Origin: SURF-58 sp041305085
GTDB lineage: Archaea; Nanobdellota; Nanobdellia; Woesearchaeales; UBA9642
Assembly: GCA_041305085.1 (NCBI GenBank)
Contig: JBFYMA010000052.1
Coordinates: 1-18,427, forward strand
Direction of reading: 5' to 3'
Length of the DNA stretch: 18,427 nucleotides
Numbering within the stretch: the stretch's first letter is position 1; every line of letters starts with the position of its first letter. This document shows, in pieces, positions 1 through 5,774 of this stretch. Under the pieces are notes generated by a model. That model was not told where the DNA came from and searched no databases. It saw only the letters and a program-made list of their open reading frames with translations. The position numbers and the translations under genes were made by a program.

Positions 1-144
1 AACAATCAAACTACATTCCCCTAGTTCCATGAAGTAACTATCCCCAAACTCAAGTTGGAGTGCAGAGCAATCAAAAGATTGCTGCACTCTGTGATACTCA
101 ACCCTGCGCAATTTTCAATAATTTTGAAATTTCTTTCTTAGTTT

Positions 145-288
145 TCAATCCTGTGAAACGTGTAATTCTAGGTCATCAATTTCCCAAAACTCTAAGGAAT
201 CTAACTCTTCGGATTCCCAGATTTTTCCGTCATTATCTTCAAACTTCATTCTGCCATCGAACCTGTTTTCATGCCAAGACTTGCCCAT
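145..288 (-). CDS. possible small acidic protein (47 aa)
   Basis: I see an open frame from ATG at 288 to TGA at 145 encoding 47 residues. It starts MGKSWHENRF and is rich in Asp and Glu, with three Trp. A GGTGG element lies about 5 nt before the ATG, which is a good archaeal ribosome binding site. An in-frame TGA lies about 45 nt upstream of the ATG, so the gene cannot extend far. No domain is recognised and no membrane segment is visible; it would be a soluble, highly charged cytoplasmic peptide. It could be a chance ORF, but the ribosome site and protein-like composition (IWESEELDSLEFWEIDDLEL) favour a real gene. Function unknown. Confidence 0.4.
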   Translation of the reverse strand: MGKSWHENRFDGRMKFEDNDGKIWESEELDSLEFWEIDDLELHVSQD

Positions 289-571
289 GTATACCACCCT
301 TTTCTTTTTAGGCCGATTTGTTATTCCTCCAAATCAGATGTAAGCTCCAAAATCTGGAAGTCTTTTTCTTACAGATTAACTACAAAAACTACAAAAGTTG
401 ATTAATAAAATCCCCCATGATTAGGCGGAATACCCAATCTACCCAGATTTTAGTATAGTTAACTAAGTATAATAACCTAATGTAGAGATTACCAACTTTT
501 AACATTGAATATATTGATTTTAATTTGCTTTTTTTATTTACTTCTTTTTAGTAAGTAATATGATCTGAACA
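289..571. other. AT-rich intergenic region
   Basis: This 283-base stretch lies between the possible 47-aa gene and the stop of the double zinc-ribbon gene. I see no convincing ORF, RNA gene or terminator. A 10-bp palindrome (TAGTTAACTA) lies near 457-466. A GGAGG element near 328-334 (minus-strand sense) has no ATG at a useful distance in the same frame. Confidence 0.4.
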
Positions 572-883
572 TTAAATATTCTTCATATTTTGATGTCCGT
601 TCTGTGGCTTTCCGCATAAAGGACAAATCAAAGAGATTCCTCTTAAATTTGCCTGACCTATTGATTTTCCGCAATGCTTACATACCACGATTATCTCACT
701 ATAAGGATCTTCAAGAGGATTTTTTGGATGTCCGTTCTGTGGCTTTCCGCATAAAGGACAAATCAAAGAGATTCCTATCAAGCTAGCTTGGTCTATGGGT
801 TTACCGCAATGCTTACATATTATTATAAGTTCAGGATCAACAAGGTTTTCAATGCTTTTTTTGTCGTCTTTGCTGTCTTTCAT
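572..883 (-). CDS. tandem double zinc-ribbon protein (103 aa)
   Basis: The protein consists of two copies of a 45-residue unit. Each holds a CKHCGK knuckle and, 16 residues on, an ICPLCGK knuckle (Cys23/26/42/45 and Cys68/71/87/90). This is a typical four-Cys zinc ribbon, so each unit probably binds one zinc. The N-terminus (residues 1-15) is charged, and there is no signal peptide or membrane segment. AGGAGGT lies 8 nt before the ATG at 883, a strong ribosome site that fixes the start. The two copies share a perfect 50-bp DNA identity, pointing to a recent internal duplication. No enzyme domain is attached. A role in binding nucleic acid or protein is plausible but is inference. The gene stands alone, transcribed leftward. 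Confidence 0.75.
   Translation of the reverse strand: MKDSKDDKKSIENLVDPELIIICKHCGKPIDQASLIGISLICPLCGKPQNGHPKNPLEDPYSEIIVVCKHCGKSIGQANLRGISLICPLCGKPQNGHQNMKNI
592..641. repeat. 50-bp direct repeat, copy 1
   Basis: This segment is identical base for base to 727-776, a period of 135 bp (45 codons). It encodes the C-terminal knuckle GISLICPLCGKPQNGH of the second zinc ribbon. A second shared block of 16 bp (669-684 and 804-819) keeps the same period. Confidence 0.95.
727..776. repeat. 50-bp direct repeat, copy 2
   Basis: Second copy of the 135-bp-period repeat inside the double zinc-ribbon gene, identical to 592-641 including synonymous positions. The sequence between the identical blocks has diverged, so gene conversion or a recent partial duplication could explain it. 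Confidence 0.95.
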
Positions 884-993
884 TTTATAACCTCCTTAAT
901 TAAAAAATTATTTTATTTGAAGAAACACTTCCCAAATGAGAATATTATTGACCTTCAAAACTCCAGTATAATCTACTCCTTTCCAACCATAGT

Positions 994-1021
994 TTTTTAG
1001 ACTGCAATTTTTAGACTGCAA
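994..1021. repeat. 14-bp tandem repeat (two copies)
   Basis: TTTTTAGACTGCAA occurs twice without a gap (994-1007 and 1008-1021), upstream of the double zinc-ribbon gene. The function is unknown; slippage during replication is the simplest origin. Confidence 0.85.
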
Positions 1022-1093
1022 AAAAGTTTCAATATAGAAAAGCATGCAAAGTATAAAATTCTTTGGTGGGGATAATAAAGAAATAATGAGTTA

Positions 1094-1666
1094 TTAGTTG
1101 AGAGTCTGCTTTTTATCAATAGGAAACAGCTCGTATTCAGAAAAATCTTTTTTATCTATTATCTCATTAAGCAGGCCAAGAGGATTCTGAGTTATTATCT
1201 TGTCCGCAGAAAACGTATAGGTTTCTTTTATCTCGATATAATTTGAATTCTTAGTCTGAATTTGAGAAAGATAGCGTTCCTTTTGTGAAGTATCCCTGAA
1301 ACCAATAAGCAGAACATGGGATGCCCTGGCATCAGCCACCCTATATGCTGCCAGTATATAAGGTATTTTTGAAATGCGTTCTGAAACCAAGTCATCAGAG
1401 TATTTTTCCCAGACAATAGACTTTAAGCGGATGATGAGAAGCACCAAAACATGGATGCCTATCTTCTTAAAATCAATTATTGGAGTGTAACCTTTTATTA
1501 TGCCTAAATCCTCAAGCTTAGTCCTAATCTTAAAAACTGCCTGAGGAGAAACGCCAATGTCATTGGCAATTTTGCTGTCAGGAATCTTGGCATGCTCAAT
1601 AATCTTTCTCAATACTTCCTTATCATTTTGTGTCAGCTTTGGCGAATCAGGGTCTGCTTTTTGCAT
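1094..1666 (-). CDS. Lrp/AsnC-like transcriptional regulator
   Basis: Residues 11-60 form an AsnC-type winged helix-turn-helix: LTQNDKEVLRKII, then DSKIANDIGVSPQAVFKIRTKLEDLGII, then the wing GYTPIIDFKKIGI. The pattern of one helix, an HTH and the 'ddlGiI.gy' wing is the signature of Lrp/AsnC regulators. The remaining 120 residues could hold a ligand-binding or dimerisation domain, but I do not see a clear classic RAM motif, so the effector is unknown. The length (190 aa) is longer than a minimal AsnC protein (about 150). The ATG at 1666 lies about 26 bp from a TATA-like TTTAAATA, implying a leaderless transcript. A perfect 9-bp dyad spans that box and the start codon, suggesting autoregulation. 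The gene is transcribed alone. Confidence 0.75.
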   Translation of the reverse strand: MQKADPDSPKLTQNDKEVLRKIIEHAKIPDSKIANDIGVSPQAVFKIRTKLEDLGIIKGYTPIIDFKKIGIHVLVLLIIRLKSIVWEKYSDDLVSERISKIPYILAAYRVADARASHVLLIGFRDTSQKERYLSQIQTKNSNYIEIKETYTFSADKIITQNPLGLLNEIIDKKDFSEYELFPIDKKQTLN

Positions 1667-1694
1667 ATTTAAATAGGGTAAGGTGTTTAAATAT
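1665..1694. promoter_or_regulatory. dyad over the promoter of the Lrp-like gene
   Basis: ATATTTAAA (1665-1673) and its exact complement TTTAAATAT (1686-1694) are separated by 12 bp. The distal arm overlaps the TATA box for the minus-strand gene starting at 1666, and the proximal arm overlaps its ATG. A protein bound here would block transcription. AT-rich composition makes chance dyads more likely. Confidence 0.45.
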
Positions 1695-1864
1695 TAAAAG
1701 GTTACTGAAAAAATCCTCAAATCCTAAAATTCTTTTAAAAAAAACAAGCCAAAGTTCTACACACATTGTTTCTAACCTAGAGAAATTCCAATCACATATT
1801 ATGTTGAAGAAAGAGAAATACTTCGCAGAAATAGCAAAAAAATATCCCCATAAAATAAAAGACC

Positions 1865-2248
1865 TTACTTCTTTCCTTTGCGCATGTTCTTGAAAGTTTC
1901 GATAATATCTATTATATATTTGCCTTCTTCAAGCTTGTAAATGACTGGCGCTTTTTTGAAGAGAGTCACTAGATCCAGCTCGTACTTGCCTGGCTGAAGG
2001 ATGTTGACAGATTCTATATCGAGTATGATCGGCTTTTCCCTGTCAATCTCGTTGCCCATAATGTCATACACATCGTTTATCATTTCCTCTTTCTGCTCTT
2101 CTGAAAGATTGGCAACCCTTTTCTCTGCCTGCTTTAGCTGGTCTTTTTTTATGAAAAAGAATAGTTTTGCGCCGCAGGAGCATCCTTTTAATATCTCCTT
2201 AGAAGCATCTTCATAGATTTTTCCGCATCTTACGCACTGGTGGGGCAT
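1865..2248 (-). CDS. Zn-ribbon protein, DUF2072-like
   Basis: The N-terminus carries a zinc ribbon with Cys5, Cys8, Cys23 and Cys25 (HQCVRCGK and KGCSCGAKLFFF). A charged helical stretch follows (residues 35-55), then a beta-rich C-terminal half with EKPIILDIESVNILQPGKYELDL. This matches my memory of the archaeal Zn-ribbon family DUF2072 (COG3364-type), which in many Euryarchaeota sits with a DUF2073 protein and an Era-like GTPase. The same trio is present here, which supports the call. It is the last gene of the operon, 6 bp after the DUF2073 gene. The biochemical role is not known to me; some databases label these families origin-associated. No signal peptide, so probably cytoplasmic. Confidence 0.75.
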   Translation of the reverse strand: MPHQCVRCGKIYEDASKEILKGCSCGAKLFFFIKKDQLKQAEKRVANLSEEQKEEMINDVYDIMGNEIDREKPIILDIESVNILQPGKYELDLVTLFKKAPVIYKLEEGKYIIDIIETFKNMRKGKK

Positions 2249-2254
2249 TTTTGT

Positions 2255-2644
2255 TTACCTTTTCTTTTTTGGAGGGGCAATCTCCTGCAGCAGAAGCTGT
2301 ATTTTGTCAGGGTCCTTCTTGACCTCTTTTACAAGGCTTGCAGGGCCAATAAGTGTAAGCCCTTGCCTGTCTCCGAGCAGCATGTTCAAAAAAATTGATT
2401 TCAGCTTTTGAAAAAAGGCCTCGTTTTTTGTAGTCCTGTTTATGGTTGCAATCTCTATGCCTGTAAAGGTATCTGTGATTTCCTCCATTGTCTTTCTTAT
2501 AAGCTCTGCCTCTTCGCTGCTCTTGAGCTTTCCTTCCAGGATAACAATCTTTTCATCCTTTACAATCTTCAAAAGCTTCTGAATCCTTTTTGCAGAGTTC
2601 TGACCTTCTATTTCCGAATAAGGAACAAATTGTATTGTTAGCAT
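2255..2644 (-). CDS. DUF2073-family protein
   Basis: A 129-residue protein beginning MLTIQFVPYSEIEG, with the central segment KIVILEGKLKSSEEAELIRKTME and the conserved-looking GLTLIGPASLVKEVKKDPDKI. This is the pattern I associate with archaeal DUF2073 (COG3365-type). It ends in a basic tail (PPKKKR). It lies between an Era-like GTPase and a DUF2072-like Zn-ribbon protein with short gaps (13 and 6 bp), so the three are probably cotranscribed and may act as one complex. No catalytic motif is visible, so a partner or effector role for the GTPase is inference. No membrane segment or signal peptide. Confidence 0.75.
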   Translation of the reverse strand: MLTIQFVPYSEIEGQNSAKRIQKLLKIVKDEKIVILEGKLKSSEEAELIRKTMEEITDTFTGIEIATINRTTKNEAFFQKLKSIFLNMLLGDRQGLTLIGPASLVKEVKKDPDKIQLLLQEIAPPKKKR

Positions 2645-2657
2645 TTTTCCTCTTTTT

Positions 2658-3290
2658 TTATTTCACAAGGCTGAACAGTTCTTCATAAAAGTCATCCATT
2701 TTTTTGCCGAACTTGGCGCTTATGCCTATAACTTTGTACTGCGGGAACGCTGCCTCAATCTTTTTTATGTCTGCCTTTTTGAGGTCTATCTTGTTGGCAG
2801 CTATAAGCACTGGAATGTTTTTTGCCTCAAGGTTTCCTATAATAGTAATATTGACCTGGCTGTAGGGATCTTTTGTTGCATCAAGCACAACAACAACTGC
2901 ATCCATGTCATCAAGCCACTTTATTGCATCAATCACTCCTTTTGTTGCTTCTTTGGCTCTTTCCTTAGCCTCTTTTTCCTTCATACCTGTCTTTATGAAC
3001 TCCTCATAGTCAATCTTTGTGGCGATTCCCGGAGTGTCAACAAGGTTGAATTTGAGCTCTTTGCCTTTTCTTTTTATCACAATCTGCTCTTTTATCTGAA
3101 TCTCCCTTGTCTCGTGGGCGATGTTAGAAACAGACCCTACCTCTTCCCCAAGCCAGTCCATGCTTATCCTGTTTGCAAGGGTCGTTTTTCCTCCGTTGGG
3201 AGGTCCGTACAGCCCTAATTTAAGGTCTTTGTGCTTCTTGAAAAACCCTCCAAAAAGGCTTGTTATAAGCTTTTTGAAAAAACCTGCCAT
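2658..3290 (-). CDS. Era-like small GTPase
   Basis: All core GTPase motifs are present: G1 GPPNGGKTT (residues 29-37), G3 DTPG (85-88), G4 NKID (166-169) and G5 SAK (191-193). The G1 loop has GG before the Lys-Thr, as in Era/Obg-like TRAFAC proteins. The short N-terminal helix (AGFFKKLITSLFGGFFKKH) is amphipathic and basic and may touch membrane. The family is the archaeal Era-like GTPase commonly linked to DUF2073 and DUF2072 genes; its cellular target is not firmly known to me. It is the first gene of a leftward operon. The TATA box (about 3315-3323) is 26 bp from the ATG, implying a leaderless message, and an 8-bp dyad flanks this box. Confidence 0.85.
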   Translation of the reverse strand: MAGFFKKLITSLFGGFFKKHKDLKLGLYGPPNGGKTTLANRISMDWLGEEVGSVSNIAHETREIQIKEQIVIKRKGKELKFNLVDTPGIATKIDYEEFIKTGMKEKEAKERAKEATKGVIDAIKWLDDMDAVVVVLDATKDPYSQVNITIIGNLEAKNIPVLIAANKIDLKKADIKKIEAAFPQYKVIGISAKFGKKMDDFYEELFSLVK

Positions 3291-3302
3291 GAGAGTATCA
3301 AA

Positions 3303-3340
3303 CTGCCAAAGTAGTATATAAAGGTTTCTTTTTTTGGCAG
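3303..3340 (-). promoter_or_regulatory. promoter of the GTPase operon with flanking dyad
   Basis: A TATATAAAG-type box (3315-3323 region, read leftward as CTTTATATA) lies about 26 bp from the ATG at 3290. CTGCCAAA (3303-3310) and its exact complement TTTGGCAG (3333-3340) flank it symmetrically. The geometry suggests an operator that brackets the TATA box. Confidence 0.5.
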
Positions 3341-3400
3341 CAGAATTCTATTTATCTATCCTCGAAAACACAAAAAAATATACCGTGGCTCCTGCAGTTT

Positions 3401-3931
3401 TTATCCCAGAGGACAATAACAGGTTGTAACATTGCAAAGGCCAGGGCATCTTGAATCGCTTGCACCGTCGCACTCCTCAAATATATAATCAAAGTTTGGC
3501 GCTTCAACCACTCCATCCCCGCATCTTGCAGAAGAGTTTACAATAGAAATTTTTTTGCTGAATTTTGAGATTCTGTTAAAGCCTGGACTTATGGAATAGT
3601 TCTTTACATCAGGAACCAGGAAAAGAGGAGACTCAATTCCATTGTAAGCGATTCTTATCTCAGAGTCATTCAGCTGAAGAAAGTAATCAACCCCGCTGAC
3701 CTTCAGGGGCAGAAAGAATTTCCGCGAAAATCCATCGTTTGCCTCTTCAGCAATCGACAATTCTGTTTTTATTGCCTCTTTTATCTCGCCCAGTGTCTGC
3801 TGGTTCTTGTCCTCCTGCACAGTCAGGATCCTGTTCTGGATGATTATAAAAAAGGCTATGAATACCAGTATCATGAAAGAAGTCAAAAGCGTGAATTCCA
3901 GCGAGGATTGGGCTAGCTTGAATTCAGCAAT
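3401..3931 (-). CDS. pilin-like secreted protein with Cys-rich C-terminal domain
   Basis: The frame from 3931 encodes 176 residues beginning (M)AEFKLAQSSLEFTLL and a hydrophobic helix, a good class III signal peptide (Q-x-S-x-E-F just before the helix). Such precursors are cut by a prepilin peptidase before Gln, and the mature helix is assembled or stays in the membrane. A TTG start at 3886 would remove the signal motif, so I prefer the codon at 3931. That codon is AUU, preceded 5 nt upstream by GGGGTGAT, an excellent archaeal ribosome site; an in-frame TGA lies just upstream. The last 40 residues hold six Cys (CGDGVV...EECD...RCPGLC...CYCP), recalling DUF4215-like Cys-rich repeats, presumably extracellular. 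It overlaps the previous pilin gene by 19 bp. Exact function unknown. Confidence 0.65.
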   Translation of the reverse strand: MAEFKLAQSSLEFTLLTSFMILVFIAFFIIIQNRILTVQEDKNQQTLGEIKEAIKTELSIAEEANDGFSRKFFLPLKVSGVDYFLQLNDSEIRIAYNGIESPLFLVPDVKNYSISPGFNRISKFSKKISIVNSSARCGDGVVEAPNFDYIFEECDGASDSRCPGLCNVTTCYCPLG

Positions 3932-4365
3932 ACATAATCACCCCTTGACTCTATTCTTATTGTTGATTTTCCAGGGTCAACCCTTCCCAAGGATATTTTG
4001 CCTGCTCCAAGGCTTGTTCCTCCACCTGTAAGGTTTATGTCTGCAAAAAAGACTGATTCAGATACTCCTCCAGGCCCCTGAACTACAAATACAAGCTCTG
4101 AAACCTCTCCAGAGCCGGCAGTGTACGCATTTATTATCTGGTCAGGGAACTGGACATCCATATCTATCCAGCTTCCATTGCCTATTGCATAGATTGACTC
4201 TGCCTGCTGAACAATTCCTATACCTAAAGTGTTGATTCTTGAGCTAATAGCCTCGCTGCTTGTATCCCTCACATGGTCCACAAACAGGTAAACTGCTCCA
4301 AGTATTATTGTCACAGTAAGCCCTAATATTACAAGGTATTCCAGAGAAATCTGCGCCTTTTTCAT
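3913..4365 (-). CDS. class III signal peptide pilin-like protein
   Basis: The protein starts MKKAQISLEYLVILGL, a textbook archaeal class III signal peptide: Lys-Lys, a small residue, then QxSxEY and a hydrophobic helix to about residue 28. Prepilin peptidase (FlaK/EppA type) would cut before Gln. The remainder is a beta-rich, Gly/Ser/Val-rich ectodomain of about 110 residues ending TIRIESRGDYVLLNSS. I take ATG at 4365 rather than TTG at 4371, because GAGGT lies at the right distance before the ATG and overlaps the TTG. A TATA box (CTTTATAAA, near 4400-4408) drives it. It is the first gene of a pair with the Cys-rich pilin-like gene. Probably a surface pilus subunit; the exact subunit type is not determined. 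Confidence 0.8.
   Translation of the reverse strand: MKKAQISLEYLVILGLTVTIILGAVYLFVDHVRDTSSEAISSRINTLGIGIVQQAESIYAIGNGSWIDMDVQFPDQIINAYTAGSGEVSELVFVVQGPGGVSESVFFADINLTGGGTSLGAGKISLGRVDPGKSTIRIESRGDYVLLNSS
3937..3944 (-). promoter_or_regulatory. ribosome binding site for an AUU start
   Basis: Read leftward, GGGGTGAT lies 5 nt before the ATT at 3931-3929. It matches the archaeal anti-Shine-Dalgarno complement (GGTGAT) and decides the start of the Cys-rich pilin gene. The only nearby ATG (in another frame) meets a stop after three codons. Confidence 0.55.
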
Positions 4366-4398
4366 GTCCAACCTCTTTTTATGAGCAACTGTTAATAA

Positions 4399-4409
4399 TG
4401 TTTATAAAG
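4399..4409 (-). promoter_or_regulatory. TATA box of the pilin pair
   Basis: Read leftward, CCTTTATAAAC lies about 35-40 bp before the ATG at 4365, placing the transcript start near 4378 with a short leader that includes the GAGGT ribosome site. A separate plus-strand box, AATATTAAAA (4474-4483), lies about 27 bp before the ATG at 4507, so the interval is a divergent promoter region. Confidence 0.5.
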
Positions 4410-4506
4410 GTTTCGAAGGGTGTTTTGGAGAAGTTGGCAGTGCTCTCAAAACTTGTTGTTCTGGAAACCAGCAAAATATTAAAACAACACCAAAATTCTT
4501 TATTGA

Positions 4507-5400
4507 ATGGAAGAGCTATTCATAAGCAACAACAAGCTTATCCCTGAGCAGGAATGGATTGAAAAGATTGAGATGCTGGAAAGGTCTGTAAACGAATCCA
4601 GTGAGCCTTACAACGAGCTTAAGCAAAAAGTAAAGCAAAGCCTTGTGGAGGCTGTAAAAAAAAGGTTCCAGGACAATTCTGCAATCCTTTTTTCAGGAGG
4701 TGTTGACTCTTCGACAATTGCGCTCATTGCAAAAATCCTTGGAAAAAAGTTTTGCTGCTACACTGCAGGATTCAAGGATTCAAACTTCAAAATGCCTGAA
4801 GATGTCTTGTGGGCAAAAAGGGTTGCAAAAAAGCTTGGTTTTAATCTAAAAGTAAATATGTTTAACCTGAAAGAGATAGAAAAAGTTTTTGAAAAAACAG
4901 TAAGGATTTTAGGAGAGAATACAAACGTTGTAAACGTTGGTGTTGGGGGAGTCATTATGGCGTGTTCTGAAATAATAGAAGAGAAAGTTGTTTTTTCAGG
5001 GCTTGGAAGTGAGGAGATATTTGCAGGCTATGACAGGCACAGGAAAAACCCCTCGAACAAGGAGTGCTGGGATGGCCTGAAAAACATGCATAAAAGGGAT
5101 TTTTTAAGAGATACAGCAATTGCAGGCTTTTTGAAAGTATCCCTGAAAACGCCTTTTTTGGACCAGGAGTTAATAAAAAGCGCAATGGCTGTATCTTTCA
5201 GCCATAAAATAAAAGATGAACTCACTAAGATTATTTTAAGGGATGTTGCATTTGAGCTTGGCCTGCCAAAAGAGTTTGCTTACAGGCCAAAAAGGGCTGC
5301 ACAGTACGGCAGCAGCTTTGACCGCGCATTAAAAAAGCTTGCAAAAACCAACAAATTCATTTTTAAAAAGGATTATCTTGAAAGCCTGAAAAAAATCTAG
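4507..5400 (+). CDS. asparagine-synthetase-type PP-loop amidoligase without glutaminase domain
   Basis: The PP-loop motif SGGVDS lies at residues 63-68 (AILFSGGVDSSTIALIAK), followed by a GLGSEEIFAGY motif at 165-175 and KTPFLDQELI (214-223). All are signatures of the asparagine synthetase C-terminal domain, which adenylates aspartate and transfers ammonia. The later R..K...QYGS segment (260-269) fits the family. There is no N-terminal Cys-type glutaminase domain, and the protein is 297 aa against about 500-600 for class B asparagine synthetases, so it must use free ammonia, get it from a partner, or act on another substrate. The first 50 residues are helical and unassigned. It is a single plus-strand gene; the TATA-like box puts it on a leaderless message. 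It shares the bases CTAG with the convergent iscU stop. Confidence 0.75.
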   Translation: MEELFISNNKLIPEQEWIEKIEMLERSVNESSEPYNELKQKVKQSLVEAVKKRFQDNSAILFSGGVDSSTIALIAKILGKKFCCYTAGFKDSNFKMPEDVLWAKRVAKKLGFNLKVNMFNLKEIEKVFEKTVRILGENTNVVNVGVGGVIMACSEIIEEKVVFSGLGSEEIFAGYDRHRKNPSNKECWDGLKNMHKRDFLRDTAIAGFLKVSLKTPFLDQELIKSAMAVSFSHKIKDELTKIILRDVAFELGLPKEFAYRPKRAAQYGSSFDRALKKLAKTNKFIFKKDYLESLKKI

Positions 5401-5774
5401 GCATTCTTTTGGCGTCCAGCCTTATAATTGCCTATTGCCTTTCTGAGCGCAAGTATCCCCATGACACTGCAATGGTGCTTTATTGCAGGAAGGCCTCCAA
5501 GGCTTTCTATTACCTGCCTAAACTCAATCTTTTCTGCCTCTTCAAGAGTTTTTCCTTTTGCAAGCTCGCAGACCACATCTGTGCTTGCTATTGCAGAAAC
5601 GCACCCATACGTCAGAAAGCTTATTTCATTTATTTTGTTGTCTTTTACTTTTAGAAATATTTTCATCACATCGCCGCATTTCATATTGCCTTCCATCCCT
5701 TCTGCATCAGACTTTTTCATTTCTTTTGCAAATTTTGGATGAGTGAACCTTTTAAGAGTTTTTGCCGAGTACAT
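5397..5774 (-). CDS. iscU: Fe-S cluster assembly scaffold IscU
   Basis: A NifU N-terminal/IscU-like fold of 125 residues. The scaffold receives sulfur from cysteine desulfurase and assembles Fe-S clusters. Ligands are visible: Cys33 in KCGD with Asp35, Cys58 in YGCVSA and Cys102 in HHC. I chose ATG at 5774 (MYSAKTLKRF) over TTG at 5792 because a GGTGG ribosome site lies just before the ATG and family members begin near this point. The usual lid motif is LGGLPAIKHHC here, in place of LPPVKLHC of bacterial IscU. The gene overlaps the end of iscS by 23 bp, a coupled operon arsR-iscS-iscU. Its stop overlaps that of the convergent PP-loop gene. Confidence 0.88.
   Translation of the reverse strand: MYSAKTLKRFTHPKFAKEMKKSDAEGMEGNMKCGDVMKIFLKVKDNKINEISFLTYGCVSAIASTDVVCELAKGKTLEEAEKIEFRQVIESLGGLPAIKHHCSVMGILALRKAIGNYKAGRQKNA

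Noticed and set aside
60..311. 83-codon plus-strand ORF at the left end
   Set aside because: Composition is not protein-like and it lies opposite the more credible 47-aa frame with its GGTGG site.
994..1021. Short repeats as a CRISPR start
   Set aside because: Only two 14-bp copies without spacers, and no cas genes in the window.
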